A DNA stretch of 30,368 bases from contig JAXHUH010000199.1 in assembly GCA_034211175.1 (NCBI GenBank), forward strand, positions 1 to 30,368, given 5' to 3'. Both the position numbers and the translations under genes were made by a program. Below the pieces are notes generated by a model that had not been told where the DNA came from, searched no databases, and saw only the letters and a program-made list of their open reading frames with translations. This document shows, in pieces, positions 7,993 to 15,146 of this stretch; within the stretch, counting starts at the first letter, position 1; every line of letters starts with the position of its first letter. Source of the stretch: JAXHUH01 sp034211175. Its GTDB lineage: Bacteria; Actinomycetota; Acidimicrobiia; Acidimicrobiales; CAIXPF01.

Positions 7993-8718
7993 TCACGAGA
8001 CCCCCAGGTAGGCGCGGCGGACCTCGGGGTCGTCGGCCAGCTCGTCCGACGAGCCGGCAGCGCCGATCCGGCCGTTCTCGAGCACGTAGCCCCGGTCCGC
8101 GAGCTCGAGGGCCAGCGGCACCTGCTGCTCGGCGACGAGCACGGTCAGCCCTTCGGTCGCCAGGGCGGCGAGCGCCCGGTAGGCCTCGGCGGCCAGCTTC
8201 GGGGCGAGGCCGGTCGTCGGCTCGTCGAGCATCAGGAGCTTCGGTTCCGACATGAGGGCCCGCCCGACGGCCAGCATCTGCTGCTCGCCGCCGCTCATCG
8301 TCCCCGCGAGCTGGCGCCGACGCTCCGCCAGGCGGCCGAACAGGTCGAACACCATCTCGAGCCGGGCCGGCGACGGTCGCGACGGGAACGCACCGAGCGC
8401 GAGGTTGTCGCGCACGGTCATCTCGCCGAACAGGTGGCGCTCGGCCGGCACGTAGGCGAGGCCGGCCCGGGCGACGCGGTGGGCGCCGAGCCCGGTGATG
8501 TCGTTGCCGTCGAAGCGGATCGAGCCGGCCGAGGCCCGCATCATGCCGCAGATGGTCCGGAACAGGGTCGTCTTGCCGGCACCGTTCGACCCGATCACCG
8601 CGACGGCCTCCCCCGCCGACACGTCGAGGTCGACGTCGAGCACGACGTCCTGGCCCTGGTAGCCGGCGCGCACGCCCGCGACGCGCAGCAACGGCTCGTC
8701 GGCGACGGTCCCGCTCAT
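7993..8718 (-). CDS. livF: HAAT-type ABC transporter ATPase, LivF
   Basis: The 241-residue ATPase shows a full set of ABC motifs: Walker A GSNGAGKTT (about residues 43-51), a Q-loop region, the signature MSGGEQQMLAVGRAL, Walker B LLMLDEPTTGL and the H-loop position near LVAEQQ. The phrase TGLAPKL after Walker B is typical of LivF. It powers transport through LivH/LivM as a heterodimer with LivG. Its ATG overlaps the livG stop (ATGA), so the two ATPases are translationally coupled. Size is normal. Confidence 0.94.
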   Translation of the reverse strand: MSGTVADEPLLRVAGVRAGYQGQDVVLDVDLDVSAGEAVAVIGSNGAGKTTLFRTICGMMRASAGSIRFDGNDITGLGAHRVARAGLAYVPAERHLFGEMTVRDNLALGAFPSRPSPARLEMVFDLFGRLAERRRQLAGTMSGGEQQMLAVGRALMSEPKLLMLDEPTTGLAPKLAAEAYRALAALATEGLTVLVAEQQVPLALELADRGYVLENGRIGAAGSSDELADDPEVRRAYLGVS

Positions 8719-9473
8719 CCGACCGCCGTCCCCGTCCCGAGGTAGGCCGTGACCACCTCGGGACGGCGCATGACCTCATCGGGCCGGCCGTCCGCGAGGA
8801 CCTGCCCGAAGTCGAGGACCACGACCCGCTCCGCCAGGCGCATCACCGCGCTCATCACGTGCTCGACCCAGATGATCGTGACCCCGAGCTCGTCGCGCAC
8901 CCGACGCACGATCTCGATCGACGCCGCGAGCTCGGTGTCGTTCAGCCCGGCCATCACCTCGTCGAGCAGCAGCAGGCGGGGGCGGGCGGCCAGGGCGCGG
9001 GCCATCTCGAGGAACCGCTGCTCGTGGAGGTTGAGCTCGCCGACCTCGGCGGCCCACCGGTCGGTGAGGCCGACGAAGCCGAGGGCCTCGAGCGCCCGGT
9101 CGACGGCTTCGTCCTCGGAGAGGCGCGGTCGGGTCGCGCCGAACAGCGCCCCGACGACGACGTTGTCGAGCACGGTCATCGTCTCGAACACCCGCGGGGT
9201 CTGCAGGACCATGGCGACGCCCCGCTGGCGGACGTCGTGGGCCGCCCGCCCGGTGAGCTCGTCGCCACCGAGGCGGATCCGGCCCCGGGTCGCGGGCTGG
9301 ATCCCGCTGATCGCCTTCAGCAACGTGCTCTTGCCGGCCCCGTTGGGGCCGACGAGGGCGCAGATCTCGCCCTCGTCGACCCCGAGGCTCACGTCGCTGA
9401 TGGCGGGCAGGCCGCCGAAGTGCTTGGCGACGTGCTCGATGGTCAGGAACGACGACGATGACGGCGACGACAA
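8715..9473 (-). CDS. livG: HAAT-type ABC transporter ATPase, LivG
   Basis: The 252-residue ATPase has Walker A GPNGAGKST (residues 42-50), Walker B LLLLDEVMAGLN and the H-loop WVEHVM. The signature is diverged: ELNLHEQRFLEMARAL takes the place of the LSGGQ-type motif. Variants at this position are known in LivG-like subunits, while LivF here keeps the canonical one, so the dimer would have one standard and one modified site. The start is inferred as TTG 9473, 9 bases after the binding-protein stop. No ATG or GTG lies between there and the first conserved residues (FLTIEHVAKHFGG). It ends in an ATGA overlap with livF. Confidence 0.92.
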   Translation of the reverse strand: MSSPSSSSFLTIEHVAKHFGGLPAISDVSLGVDEGEICALVGPNGAGKSTLLKAISGIQPATRGRIRLGGDELTGRAAHDVRQRGVAMVLQTPRVFETMTVLDNVVVGALFGATRPRLSEDEAVDRALEALGFVGLTDRWAAEVGELNLHEQRFLEMARALAARPRLLLLDEVMAGLNDTELAASIEIVRRVRDELGVTIIWVEHVMSAVMRLAERVVVLDFGQVLADGRPDEVMRRPEVVTAYLGTGTAVG

Positions 9474-9482
9474 CGACGGCCC

Positions 9483-10790
9483 CTACGACGGCTCGTAGGG
9501 CGGCAGCGGCTCGGGCACGATCAGCGTCTCGGGGTACCAGTCCCCCGCGTCGTTGACGCCCTCGGGCGCCGGGCCCTCACCGATCACCGTGAACACGGGC
9601 TGGGCGGTCGCCAGCTCGCCCCAATCGGTCCAGCCCATCTCGAACGCGTAGCCCTCGAGGTCGAACGTCTCGCCGTGCAGGTACTCGGCGACGGCGACCG
9701 GGTCGTCGCCGACCTCGGCGACGGCGTCGGCCACCATCGTCACGATCCCGAACCCGGCGACGGCGTCGTCGTCCATGAACGTGTTGTCCGACATCTCGAG
9801 GTAGCGGCGGGCCAGCTGCTGGTAGGAGTCGCTCTCGTAGTCGGCGCAGTCGAAGTCGGCGTAGCGGCCGACGCCGGCGTCGCCCACGCCCTCCATCACC
9901 GCGCTGAGCACCGAGTAGGCACCGGTCACCGGCACGTCGAGGCCGAGGTCGGCCGACTGCACGGTGATCGGGCCCGAGCCCGGCGGGTGGCCGGTCGCCA
10001 CGATCAGCTCGGGCGAGGACTCCTCGAGCGCCCGGAGGTAGGTGGTGAAGTCCTGCTCGCCGACCGGCGCGGTCTCGACCTGCAGCGACACGCCGTCCAG
10101 CGCGTCGAACTCGCTCTCGAGCGCGGCCCGCACGGCCTGGCCCCAGGCGTAGTCGGCGATGATCGCCCCGACGTTGGTGAGGCCCTCCTCCTCGGCGTAC
10201 TGGGCGATCGGCCCGGCGACCATCGGCGCCGCGGGCAGGCACGTCCGGAACGTGTAGCGGCTGTCAGCGGTGAGGATGGCGTCCGAACCGGCCTTCACGA
10301 GGAACAGCGGCGTCTCGAGCTCCTCGGCGAGCTCGGCGGTCGCGAGGCCGACGTCGCTGGAGATCGTGCCGCCGATGGCGACGACGCCGTCCTCGACGAG
10401 GCGCTCGAACCCGGCGACGCCCTCCTCGGCGTTCGACTGGTCGTCGGCCTCGGCGATCTCGAGCATCCGCCCGTCGACGCCGCCGGCCTCGTTGATCTCG
10501 TCGACCGCGAGCTGCATCCCGTCGCGCACCTGGACGCCCCACGGGGCGAACGGGCCGTTGAACGACGTCAGCAGGCCGATGCGGATCGGCTCCCCGTCGC
10601 CCTCGGCTGTGGCATCGTCGCCTGCACCATCGTCGTCGGTGTCACCGCCGTCGTCCGTGGTCGTGTCCTCGGCCCCGGCCGTGGTGTCGGCCGACTCGGC
10701 CCCACCGTCGTCGTCATCGTCGCCGCACGCACCGGCGACGAGCACCAGCAGCGCCACCACGGCGAGCCGGATCGGACGCGTCCTTCTCAT
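9483..10790 (-). CDS. HAAT-type substrate-binding lipoprotein
   Basis: The 435-residue protein starts MRRTRPIRLAVVALLVLVAG followed by AC: a signal peptide with lipobox and lipidation Cys at residue 22. Next comes an acidic, Thr/Asp/Gly-rich linker of about 45 residues, and then the type I periplasmic-binding fold (IRIGLLTSFNGPFAPWG..., GMQLAVDEINEAGGVDGR) typical of LivJ/LivK/amide- and aromatic-acid-binding proteins. It would sit on the outer face of the membrane and deliver ligand to LivHM. ATG 10790 has a strong AGGGGGAG upstream; the open frame beyond it runs into the ligase gene in a different frame. The neighbouring CoA ligase suggests a carboxylic, perhaps aromatic, ligand; this is inference. 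Confidence 0.92.
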   Translation of the reverse strand: MRRTRPIRLAVVALLVLVAGACGDDDDDGGAESADTTAGAEDTTTDDGGDTDDDGAGDDATAEGDGEPIRIGLLTSFNGPFAPWGVQVRDGMQLAVDEINEAGGVDGRMLEIAEADDQSNAEEGVAGFERLVEDGVVAIGGTISSDVGLATAELAEELETPLFLVKAGSDAILTADSRYTFRTCLPAAPMVAGPIAQYAEEEGLTNVGAIIADYAWGQAVRAALESEFDALDGVSLQVETAPVGEQDFTTYLRALEESSPELIVATGHPPGSGPITVQSADLGLDVPVTGAYSVLSAVMEGVGDAGVGRYADFDCADYESDSYQQLARRYLEMSDNTFMDDDAVAGFGIVTMVADAVAEVGDDPVAVAEYLHGETFDLEGYAFEMGWTDWGELATAQPVFTVIGEGPAPEGVNDAGDWYPETLIVPEPLPPYEPS

Positions 10791-10807
10791 GCGTTCTCCC
10801 CCTTCAC

Positions 10808-10833
10808 GACCGGGCGGCATCCCCCCACCGGTC
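10808..10833. repeat. Inverted repeat between ligase and binding-protein genes
   Basis: GACCGG (10808-10813) and CCGGTC (10828-10833) are separated by 14 bases. It lies in the 92-base gap between the ligase stop and the binding-protein start. A hairpin here could cause partial termination or stabilise the downstream message, as is common before highly expressed binding proteins. Six pairs are weak evidence in GC-rich DNA. Confidence 0.25.
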
Positions 10834-10882
10834 GACGTTGTCGCTGTCGGTCGGTCCTCCGTGTCCCCGCGGGTGGCCGGGC

Positions 10883-12484
10883 TCAACGTGAGCCGACGTG
10901 GTCGGACTCGCGTGCCCGCAGCACGTAGCGCTGGATCTTGCCGGTCGCGGTCTTCGGCAGCTCGTCGACGACCACCAGCCGGCGGGGCCGCTTGAACGCG
11001 GCCATCCGCTCGCGGCAGTGGCGCTCGAGCGCACCCTCGTCGATCGTGCGCCCGGCTCGGGCCACGACGTAGGCGACGGTGGTCTCGAGGCCCTCGTCGT
11101 CGCGACCGCCGACCACGGCCGCCTCGAGCACGTCGGGGTGGGCGACGAGGACGGCCTCGACCTCGGCGGGCGACACCCAGATGCCGCCGGCCTTGATCAT
11201 GTCGTTGTTGCGCCCGAGGAACGTCCAGTACCCGTCGGCGGAGCGGGTGTAGACGTCGCCGGTGCGCAGCCACCCGTCGCGGAACGCGGCGTCGGTGGCC
11301 TCGGGCCGGCGCCAGTAGCCGGTGGCGATCGACGGCCCGCGCACGTGGAGGAACCCGGCCGTGTCCGCGTCGGTGACCTCGGCGTCGTTCTCGTCGAGCA
11401 GGCGGACCTCGTAACCCGTCGCCGGCGTGCCGCTGGTCCCGGCCCGGGTCGCGCCCTTCGTGTTCGACAGGAAGATGTGCAGCGCCTCGGTCGTGCCGAT
11501 CCCGTCGAGCACCGGGTGGCCGAAGCGCTCGGAGTAGCGGCGGTGGAGGTCGGCGGGGAGCGACTCGCCGGCGGTGACCGTCGTGCGGACGGACGCGAAC
11601 GTCTCCGGGGCCACTTCGGCGTCGAGGAGGCCGGCGACGAAGCCGGGGCTGGCGAAGAGCAGCGTCGGGTGCTCGGCGGCGACGAGCGCGGCCACCGCGG
11701 CCGGCGTCGGCGGGTTCGGGTTGAGGATCGACGTCGCACCGACCGAGAGCGGGAACGTGAGCGAGTTGCCGAGGCCGTAGGCGAAGAACAGCTTGGCGAT
11801 CGAGTGGAACCGGTCGCCGGGCCCGACCTCGAGCACGCCCCGGGCGTAGTGGTCGGCGGTGGCCTGGAGCGACGCGTGGCGGTGCATCACGCCCTTCGGC
11901 GTGCCCGTCGTGCCCGAGCTGTAGAGCCAGAACGCCGGCGAGTCGGCATCGGTGTCGGCCACCGATGCCTCCGAGCGGTCGTCGAACGACGACCACGGGT
12001 GCACGACAGGGCCGCCGCCACCTCCGGGACCGCGACCGGGGCTGGGCTCGTCGCCGACGATCACCACGTTCGTGACGTCCGGAGCGGCCCGGGTGATCTC
12101 GTCCACGTGGCCGGCGAACGGCGCGGAGACGACCGCCGCGGTGGCACCGGCGTCGGCCACGATGGCGCCGAGATCGGCCCCGGTCAGCATGGTCGAGAGC
12201 GGCACCGGCACAACGCCCGAGCGCAGCGCGCCGAGGAACCACGCCACCAGTGCCTCGTCGTCGACCATCACGAGCGCGACCCGCCCGCCGGCGCCGACCC
12301 CGAGCCCGGTCAGCGCGTGCTGGACGCGCCAGACCTCCTGCTGGAGCTCGCCGTAGCTGGTCGAGCGACCCTCACACCGCAGCGCGGTCCGCCCGGCACC
12401 GTCATCGGCGACGTGGCGGTCGACGAGCCAGCTCGCCGCGTTGTAGGTCCCCACCGTCGTCCCCCCGGTCGTCGGCTCGGTCAC
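10883..12484 (-). CDS. Acyl-CoA ligase of the benzoate/aryl-CoA ligase type
   Basis: The 533-residue protein is an AMP-forming acid-CoA ligase: carboxylate + ATP + CoA gives acyl-CoA + AMP + PPi. The phosphate-binding loop YSSGTTGTPKGVMHRH is at about residues 188-203. DGIGTTEALHIFLSN forms part of the acyl/adenylate pocket, followed by the hinge GWLRTGDVYTRSADGYWTFLGR and NNDMIKAGGIWVSPAEVE. The catalytic Lys is in LPKTATGKIQRY (Lys 516). HIFLSN after the TTE motif and GGIWVSP are features I associate with benzoate-CoA ligases. A Gly-rich insert (about 150-160) looks like a flexible linker. The start is GTG 12484. It is the first gene of the operon with the HAAT importer, suggesting that imported acid is trapped as CoA thioester. 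The exact acid is not known. Confidence 0.88.
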   Translation of the reverse strand: MTEPTTGGTTVGTYNAASWLVDRHVADDGAGRTALRCEGRSTSYGELQQEVWRVQHALTGLGVGAGGRVALVMVDDEALVAWFLGALRSGVVPVPLSTMLTGADLGAIVADAGATAAVVSAPFAGHVDEITRAAPDVTNVVIVGDEPSPGRGPGGGGGPVVHPWSSFDDRSEASVADTDADSPAFWLYSSGTTGTPKGVMHRHASLQATADHYARGVLEVGPGDRFHSIAKLFFAYGLGNSLTFPLSVGATSILNPNPPTPAAVAALVAAEHPTLLFASPGFVAGLLDAEVAPETFASVRTTVTAGESLPADLHRRYSERFGHPVLDGIGTTEALHIFLSNTKGATRAGTSGTPATGYEVRLLDENDAEVTDADTAGFLHVRGPSIATGYWRRPEATDAAFRDGWLRTGDVYTRSADGYWTFLGRNNDMIKAGGIWVSPAEVEAVLVAHPDVLEAAVVGGRDDEGLETTVAYVVARAGRTIDEGALERHCRERMAAFKRPRRLVVVDELPKTATGKIQRYVLRARESDHVGSR

Positions 12485-12491
12485 GCCTCAC

Positions 12492-12505
12492 GTGATGGCC
12501 GTCAC
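12492..12505. promoter_or_regulatory. Near-perfect 14-bp palindrome, candidate operator
   Basis: GTGATGGCCGTCAC is palindromic except for one symmetric mismatch pair. It overlaps the downstream edge of the predicted -10 element and the expected transcription start of the ligase-transporter operon. A repressor bound here would block initiation. The regulator is not in the window. Confidence 0.45.
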
Positions 12506-12531
12506 ACTACAACTCCTCCGAGATCCGTCAA
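12504..12531 (-). promoter_or_regulatory. Predicted promoter of the ligase-HAAT operon
   Basis: On the minus strand, TTGACG (12531-12526, 5 of 6 to the -35 consensus) is followed after 16 bases by TAGTGT (12509-12504, TANNNT -10 class). The expected start of transcription near 12497 gives a leader of roughly a dozen bases before GTG 12484, which has GAGG just upstream. Confidence 0.5.
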
Positions 12532-12670
12532 TCGTCTGTGGAATCTCGCCGGTCGTCCCGTGGCTCACGACTAGCGTTCAGCGCGCCGTCCGGCACCGGC
12601 GGCGCGCCCACCGGTCGTGCCGGCCGGCGGCGAGCCGGTACCGGCATCGACGAACGAGGAGGGACCGCAG

Positions 12671-13456
12671 ATGCCGAAGTTCGAGTCCTACGATCCGGGC
12701 ACCCCGTGCTGGGTGGACCTGATGAGCCCCGACGTCGACGCCTCCGTCGCGTTCTACGGCGACGTCTTCGGCTGGTCCGCCGAGCCCTCCCACGACGGCG
12801 ACGGCAACCACGTGTACACCAACTTCCTGCTCGGCGGGCTCGTCGTCGCCGGGATGGGGGCGCAGCCTGCGGAGATGGCCGGCGCACCCGGCGTGTGGAA
12901 CACCTACATCTGCGTCGATGACCTCGCGGCGGTCACGAAGAAGGTCACGTCGGCCGGCGGTTCGGTGATGATGCCACCGATGGACGTGATGGACGTCGGT
13001 TCGATGGCGGTCTGCGCGGATCCGACCGGTGCGGTGTTCTCGGTGTGGAAGCCGGCCGCGCACAAGGGAGCGGCCGTCGCCAACGAGGCGAACACGTGGA
13101 GCTGGAACGAGCTCGTCACTCGCGATGTGGGCACCGCCCGGTCGTTCTACGCAACAGTCTTCGACTGGGAGTACGACACCCAGGACATGCCGATGGGTCC
13201 GTATCACGTCATTCGCGGCGGTGAGCACGGCGGCCTCGGCGGCATGATGACGATGCCGCCGCACATGCCGGACATGGTCCCGAACCACTGGATGGTCTAC
13301 TTCACGACGAGCGACCTCGACGCGACGCTCGCCAGGATCACCGGCGGGGGCGGGCAGGTGGTCAGCGGACCGGACGACGCCCCCGGCGTCGGTCGCATCG
13401 CCATCGCCCACGACCCCCACGGCGCCAGCTTCGCCCTGCTGCAACCGGCGGGCTGA
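12671..13456 (+). CDS. Two-domain VOC (glyoxalase/bleomycin-resistance fold) protein
   Basis: The 261-residue protein has two tandem VOC modules, about residues 8-118 and 130-258. Each begins with a WVDL/WNEL-type strand and an FYxxVFxW motif (VAFYGDVFGW; SFYATVFDWEYD), and each ends with a DPxGAxFxxxxP strand. This matches the family of Mycobacterium tuberculosis Rv0577 (CFP30B), whose start PGTPxWVDL is nearly the same. VOC proteins bind metal or small ligands; no specific reaction can be assigned. A Met-rich stretch (GGMMTMPPHMPDMVP) lies in the second module. ATG 12671 has AGGAGG 8 bases upstream, and the family starts here. It stands alone, divergent from the ligase operon. Confidence 0.9.
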   Translation: MPKFESYDPGTPCWVDLMSPDVDASVAFYGDVFGWSAEPSHDGDGNHVYTNFLLGGLVVAGMGAQPAEMAGAPGVWNTYICVDDLAAVTKKVTSAGGSVMMPPMDVMDVGSMAVCADPTGAVFSVWKPAAHKGAAVANEANTWSWNELVTRDVGTARSFYATVFDWEYDTQDMPMGPYHVIRGGEHGGLGGMMTMPPHMPDMVPNHWMVYFTTSDLDATLARITGGGGQVVSGPDDAPGVGRIAIAHDPHGASFALLQPAG

Positions 13457-13478
13457 CCCGCCCGCCGCCGACCGACGC

Positions 13479-13499
13479 GCCCGCGGCGTCGCTGCGGGC
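13479..13499 (+). terminator. Terminator-like hairpin after the VOC gene
   Basis: GCCCGCGGC (13479-13487) pairs with GCTGCGGGC (13491-13499), one G-U pair, around a 3-base loop. It starts 23 bases past the VOC stop. A second, weaker repeat CCGTGA-N10-TCACGG follows at 13506-13527. There is no T-tract, as is usual for high-GC actinobacteria. Confidence 0.55.
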
Positions 13500-13769
13500 C
13501 ACGCGCCGTGAACCTCGTGCATCACGGGGCCGCCCCCGCGCGTCCTGTCATCGATGGACAGCGAACGACCACCACGGCGGCCCCGGTCGCGACCGTTGCC
13601 GGGTGCCCCGTGCGCTCATGACCCGCGGCGCCACCGGAGCATGGGCGAACGGCGCGATACACATCACACGCGGACCATCTCGCGCACCGGCTCCGCCCCG
13701 GGCGACGGGCATTGCCCACATCGCCACACGCCAGGTTCGGCGTACGGACGACACGCGGGATGTCACACC

Positions 13770-13788
13770 TGTTCACCACAACAGAACA
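13770..13788. promoter_or_regulatory. Inverted repeat upstream of the oxygenase gene, possible operator
   Basis: TGTTC and GAACA flank a 9-base AC-rich spacer, about 25 bases before a TANNNT element (TAACGT, 13813-13818) that could be the -10 of the oxygenase unit. Both assignments are pattern-based, and no -35 is apparent. Confidence 0.3.
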
Positions 13789-13840
13789 CGCGATGAGGTA
13801 CAAGCCGCGAGGTAACGTCGGGGAGCGGGAGGAGAGGTCG

Positions 13841-15136
13841 ATGCCACGCACTCGTGAAGCCGAGTGGTCGCCCGCGGCGGCGCTCGAAGCGCTGCAGCAC
13901 GAGGGCGACGACGAGATGCGACTGGCGATCCGTCGTTATCTCGGTGGTCGACAGATCAGCGACGCGGACGGGCCCGAGGCGATACGTCGCGAGCTCGGTC
14001 GGCTCCTGAGCGCGACGCCGCCACGATCTCGACGCGGCGAGCTCGCGACGTTCCTCCTCGATCGACCGCCCGAGCCGCCCGCGTGGATGGACGACGACCT
14101 CGTCGCACGCGGGCAGAAGGTCTTCGTCGATCACGGCCTCGAGATGGCGACCGCGCTGTTCTTCACCGCGCTGCCGATGGCGTACGCGGTCGAGCCGGCG
14201 GCCACCGTGCTCTGGCGCCTGTCGGACTTCGCGGGGAACCGCAACTTCGTGCGCCGGGTCGCCGAGACCGGCCAGCTGCTCATCGACGTGTCCGCGCTGC
14301 GGGGCCCCGACGGGTTCCGCCCCGGAGGCGCCGCCCACGGCACGTGCGTCGGGCTCCGGGTCCTCCACGGGCTGGTGCGCGAGGTCGTGACCGCGCAGGG
14401 CAGCTGGCCCGACGAGGGCGAGCCGCTCAACCAGGCCCTGCTGCTGTCGACGCTCCTCGACTTCACGCTCACCACCTGGGCAGCGCTCGAGAAGATGGGC
14501 GTGTCGCTGACGGAGGACGACATGGAGGCCCACCTCCACCTGTGGTCGGTCGTCGGCTACCTCATGGGCATCGACCACCCCGACGCGCTGCCGCTCGACC
14601 TCGACTCCGCCGGCGAGCTGGCCGTGCTCATGTGGGACCACAACCTGGTCGACAACGGCGAACCGGCGACGCCGGAGGGCCGGGACCTGACCGCGGCCCT
14701 CGTCGACGGCACCCGCCGGTTCATGCCGCTCGGTTGGGGCCGGGCCCCGCAGACGCTGCTCCACTGGCTGTTCCGACCGGTGGCCGCCCCGGACGCGGGC
14801 GGGACCCTGGCCCAGCAGCCGTGGGTGCTGCCGACAACGATGCCCGACGCCCTGGCCGTGCCGGCCCCGTCTCCGATCCTGCTGCGCCTCTTGGACGCCT
14901 GGCACGAGCTGAACTGCCACGTGCGCGACCTCCCGCTCGTCGGCCGGGCGGTCCGCTGGGGCACCGGGCGCGCCGGCCGGCTCGTGATCATCGGCCTCGC
15001 CGATCACCACACGCCGGGCCGGGCACCGTTCCAGCTGCCGCCCGAGCTGCGGCGCGCCTGGCACCTGCCCGCCCGGGTCCCCGTCGTGAGGACCGCCCGC
15101 CGCCGAGCGCGTGCCGCCGTGCGGTCCGTGCGCTGA
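13841..15136 (+). CDS. MpaB/Lcp-type oxygenase family protein (DUF2236)
   Basis: The 431-residue protein resembles the MpaB / rubber-oxygenase (latex clearing protein) catalytic domain. Matching blocks are GLEMATALFFTALPMAYAVE, the RVAETGQLLIDVSAL helix, LRVLHGLVREVV, and the C-terminal core NQALLLSTLLDFTLTTWAAL followed by EDDMEAHLHLWSVVGYLMGID. Lcp from this superfamily is a b-type heme dioxygenase that cleaves polyisoprene, and fungal MpaB cleaves a prenyl chain in mycophenolate synthesis. Most bacterial members have unknown substrates. No signal peptide is seen, so it is probably cytosolic. ATG 13841 follows GGGAGGAGAGG. The next gene starts 10 bases after its stop, implying one transcript. 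Confidence 0.82.
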   Translation: MPRTREAEWSPAAALEALQHEGDDEMRLAIRRYLGGRQISDADGPEAIRRELGRLLSATPPRSRRGELATFLLDRPPEPPAWMDDDLVARGQKVFVDHGLEMATALFFTALPMAYAVEPAATVLWRLSDFAGNRNFVRRVAETGQLLIDVSALRGPDGFRPGGAAHGTCVGLRVLHGLVREVVTAQGSWPDEGEPLNQALLLSTLLDFTLTTWAALEKMGVSLTEDDMEAHLHLWSVVGYLMGIDHPDALPLDLDSAGELAVLMWDHNLVDNGEPATPEGRDLTAALVDGTRRFMPLGWGRAPQTLLHWLFRPVAAPDAGGTLAQQPWVLPTTMPDALAVPAPSPILLRLLDAWHELNCHVRDLPLVGRAVRWGTGRAGRLVIIGLADHHTPGRAPFQLPPELRRAWHLPARVPVVRTARRRARAAVRSVR

Positions 15137-15146
15137 GGCGGCGGCC

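Larger units (their letters stand above)
13457..13840. other. Intergenic region with hairpins and upstream region of the MpaB-type gene
   Basis: It contains two stem-loops just after the VOC stop and two short inverted repeats: CTGTC-N7-GACAG (13545-13561) and TGTTC-N9-GAACA (13770-13788). Near its right end are a possible -10 TAACGT at 13813-13818 and a strong ribosome-binding site. Codon third positions in this stretch are mixed, unlike the genes around it. I support no protein here. Confidence 0.6.

Noticed and set aside
10791..12242. Upstream extension of the binding-protein frame
   Set aside because: It is the shadow of the ligase gene. The signal peptide and ribosome-binding site fix the start at 10790.
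13522..13851. Minus-strand 109-codon frame upstream of the oxygenase gene
   Set aside because: Mixed third-position use, no ribosome-binding site and no recognisable motif; it also covers the ribosome-binding site and first codons of the oxygenase gene.
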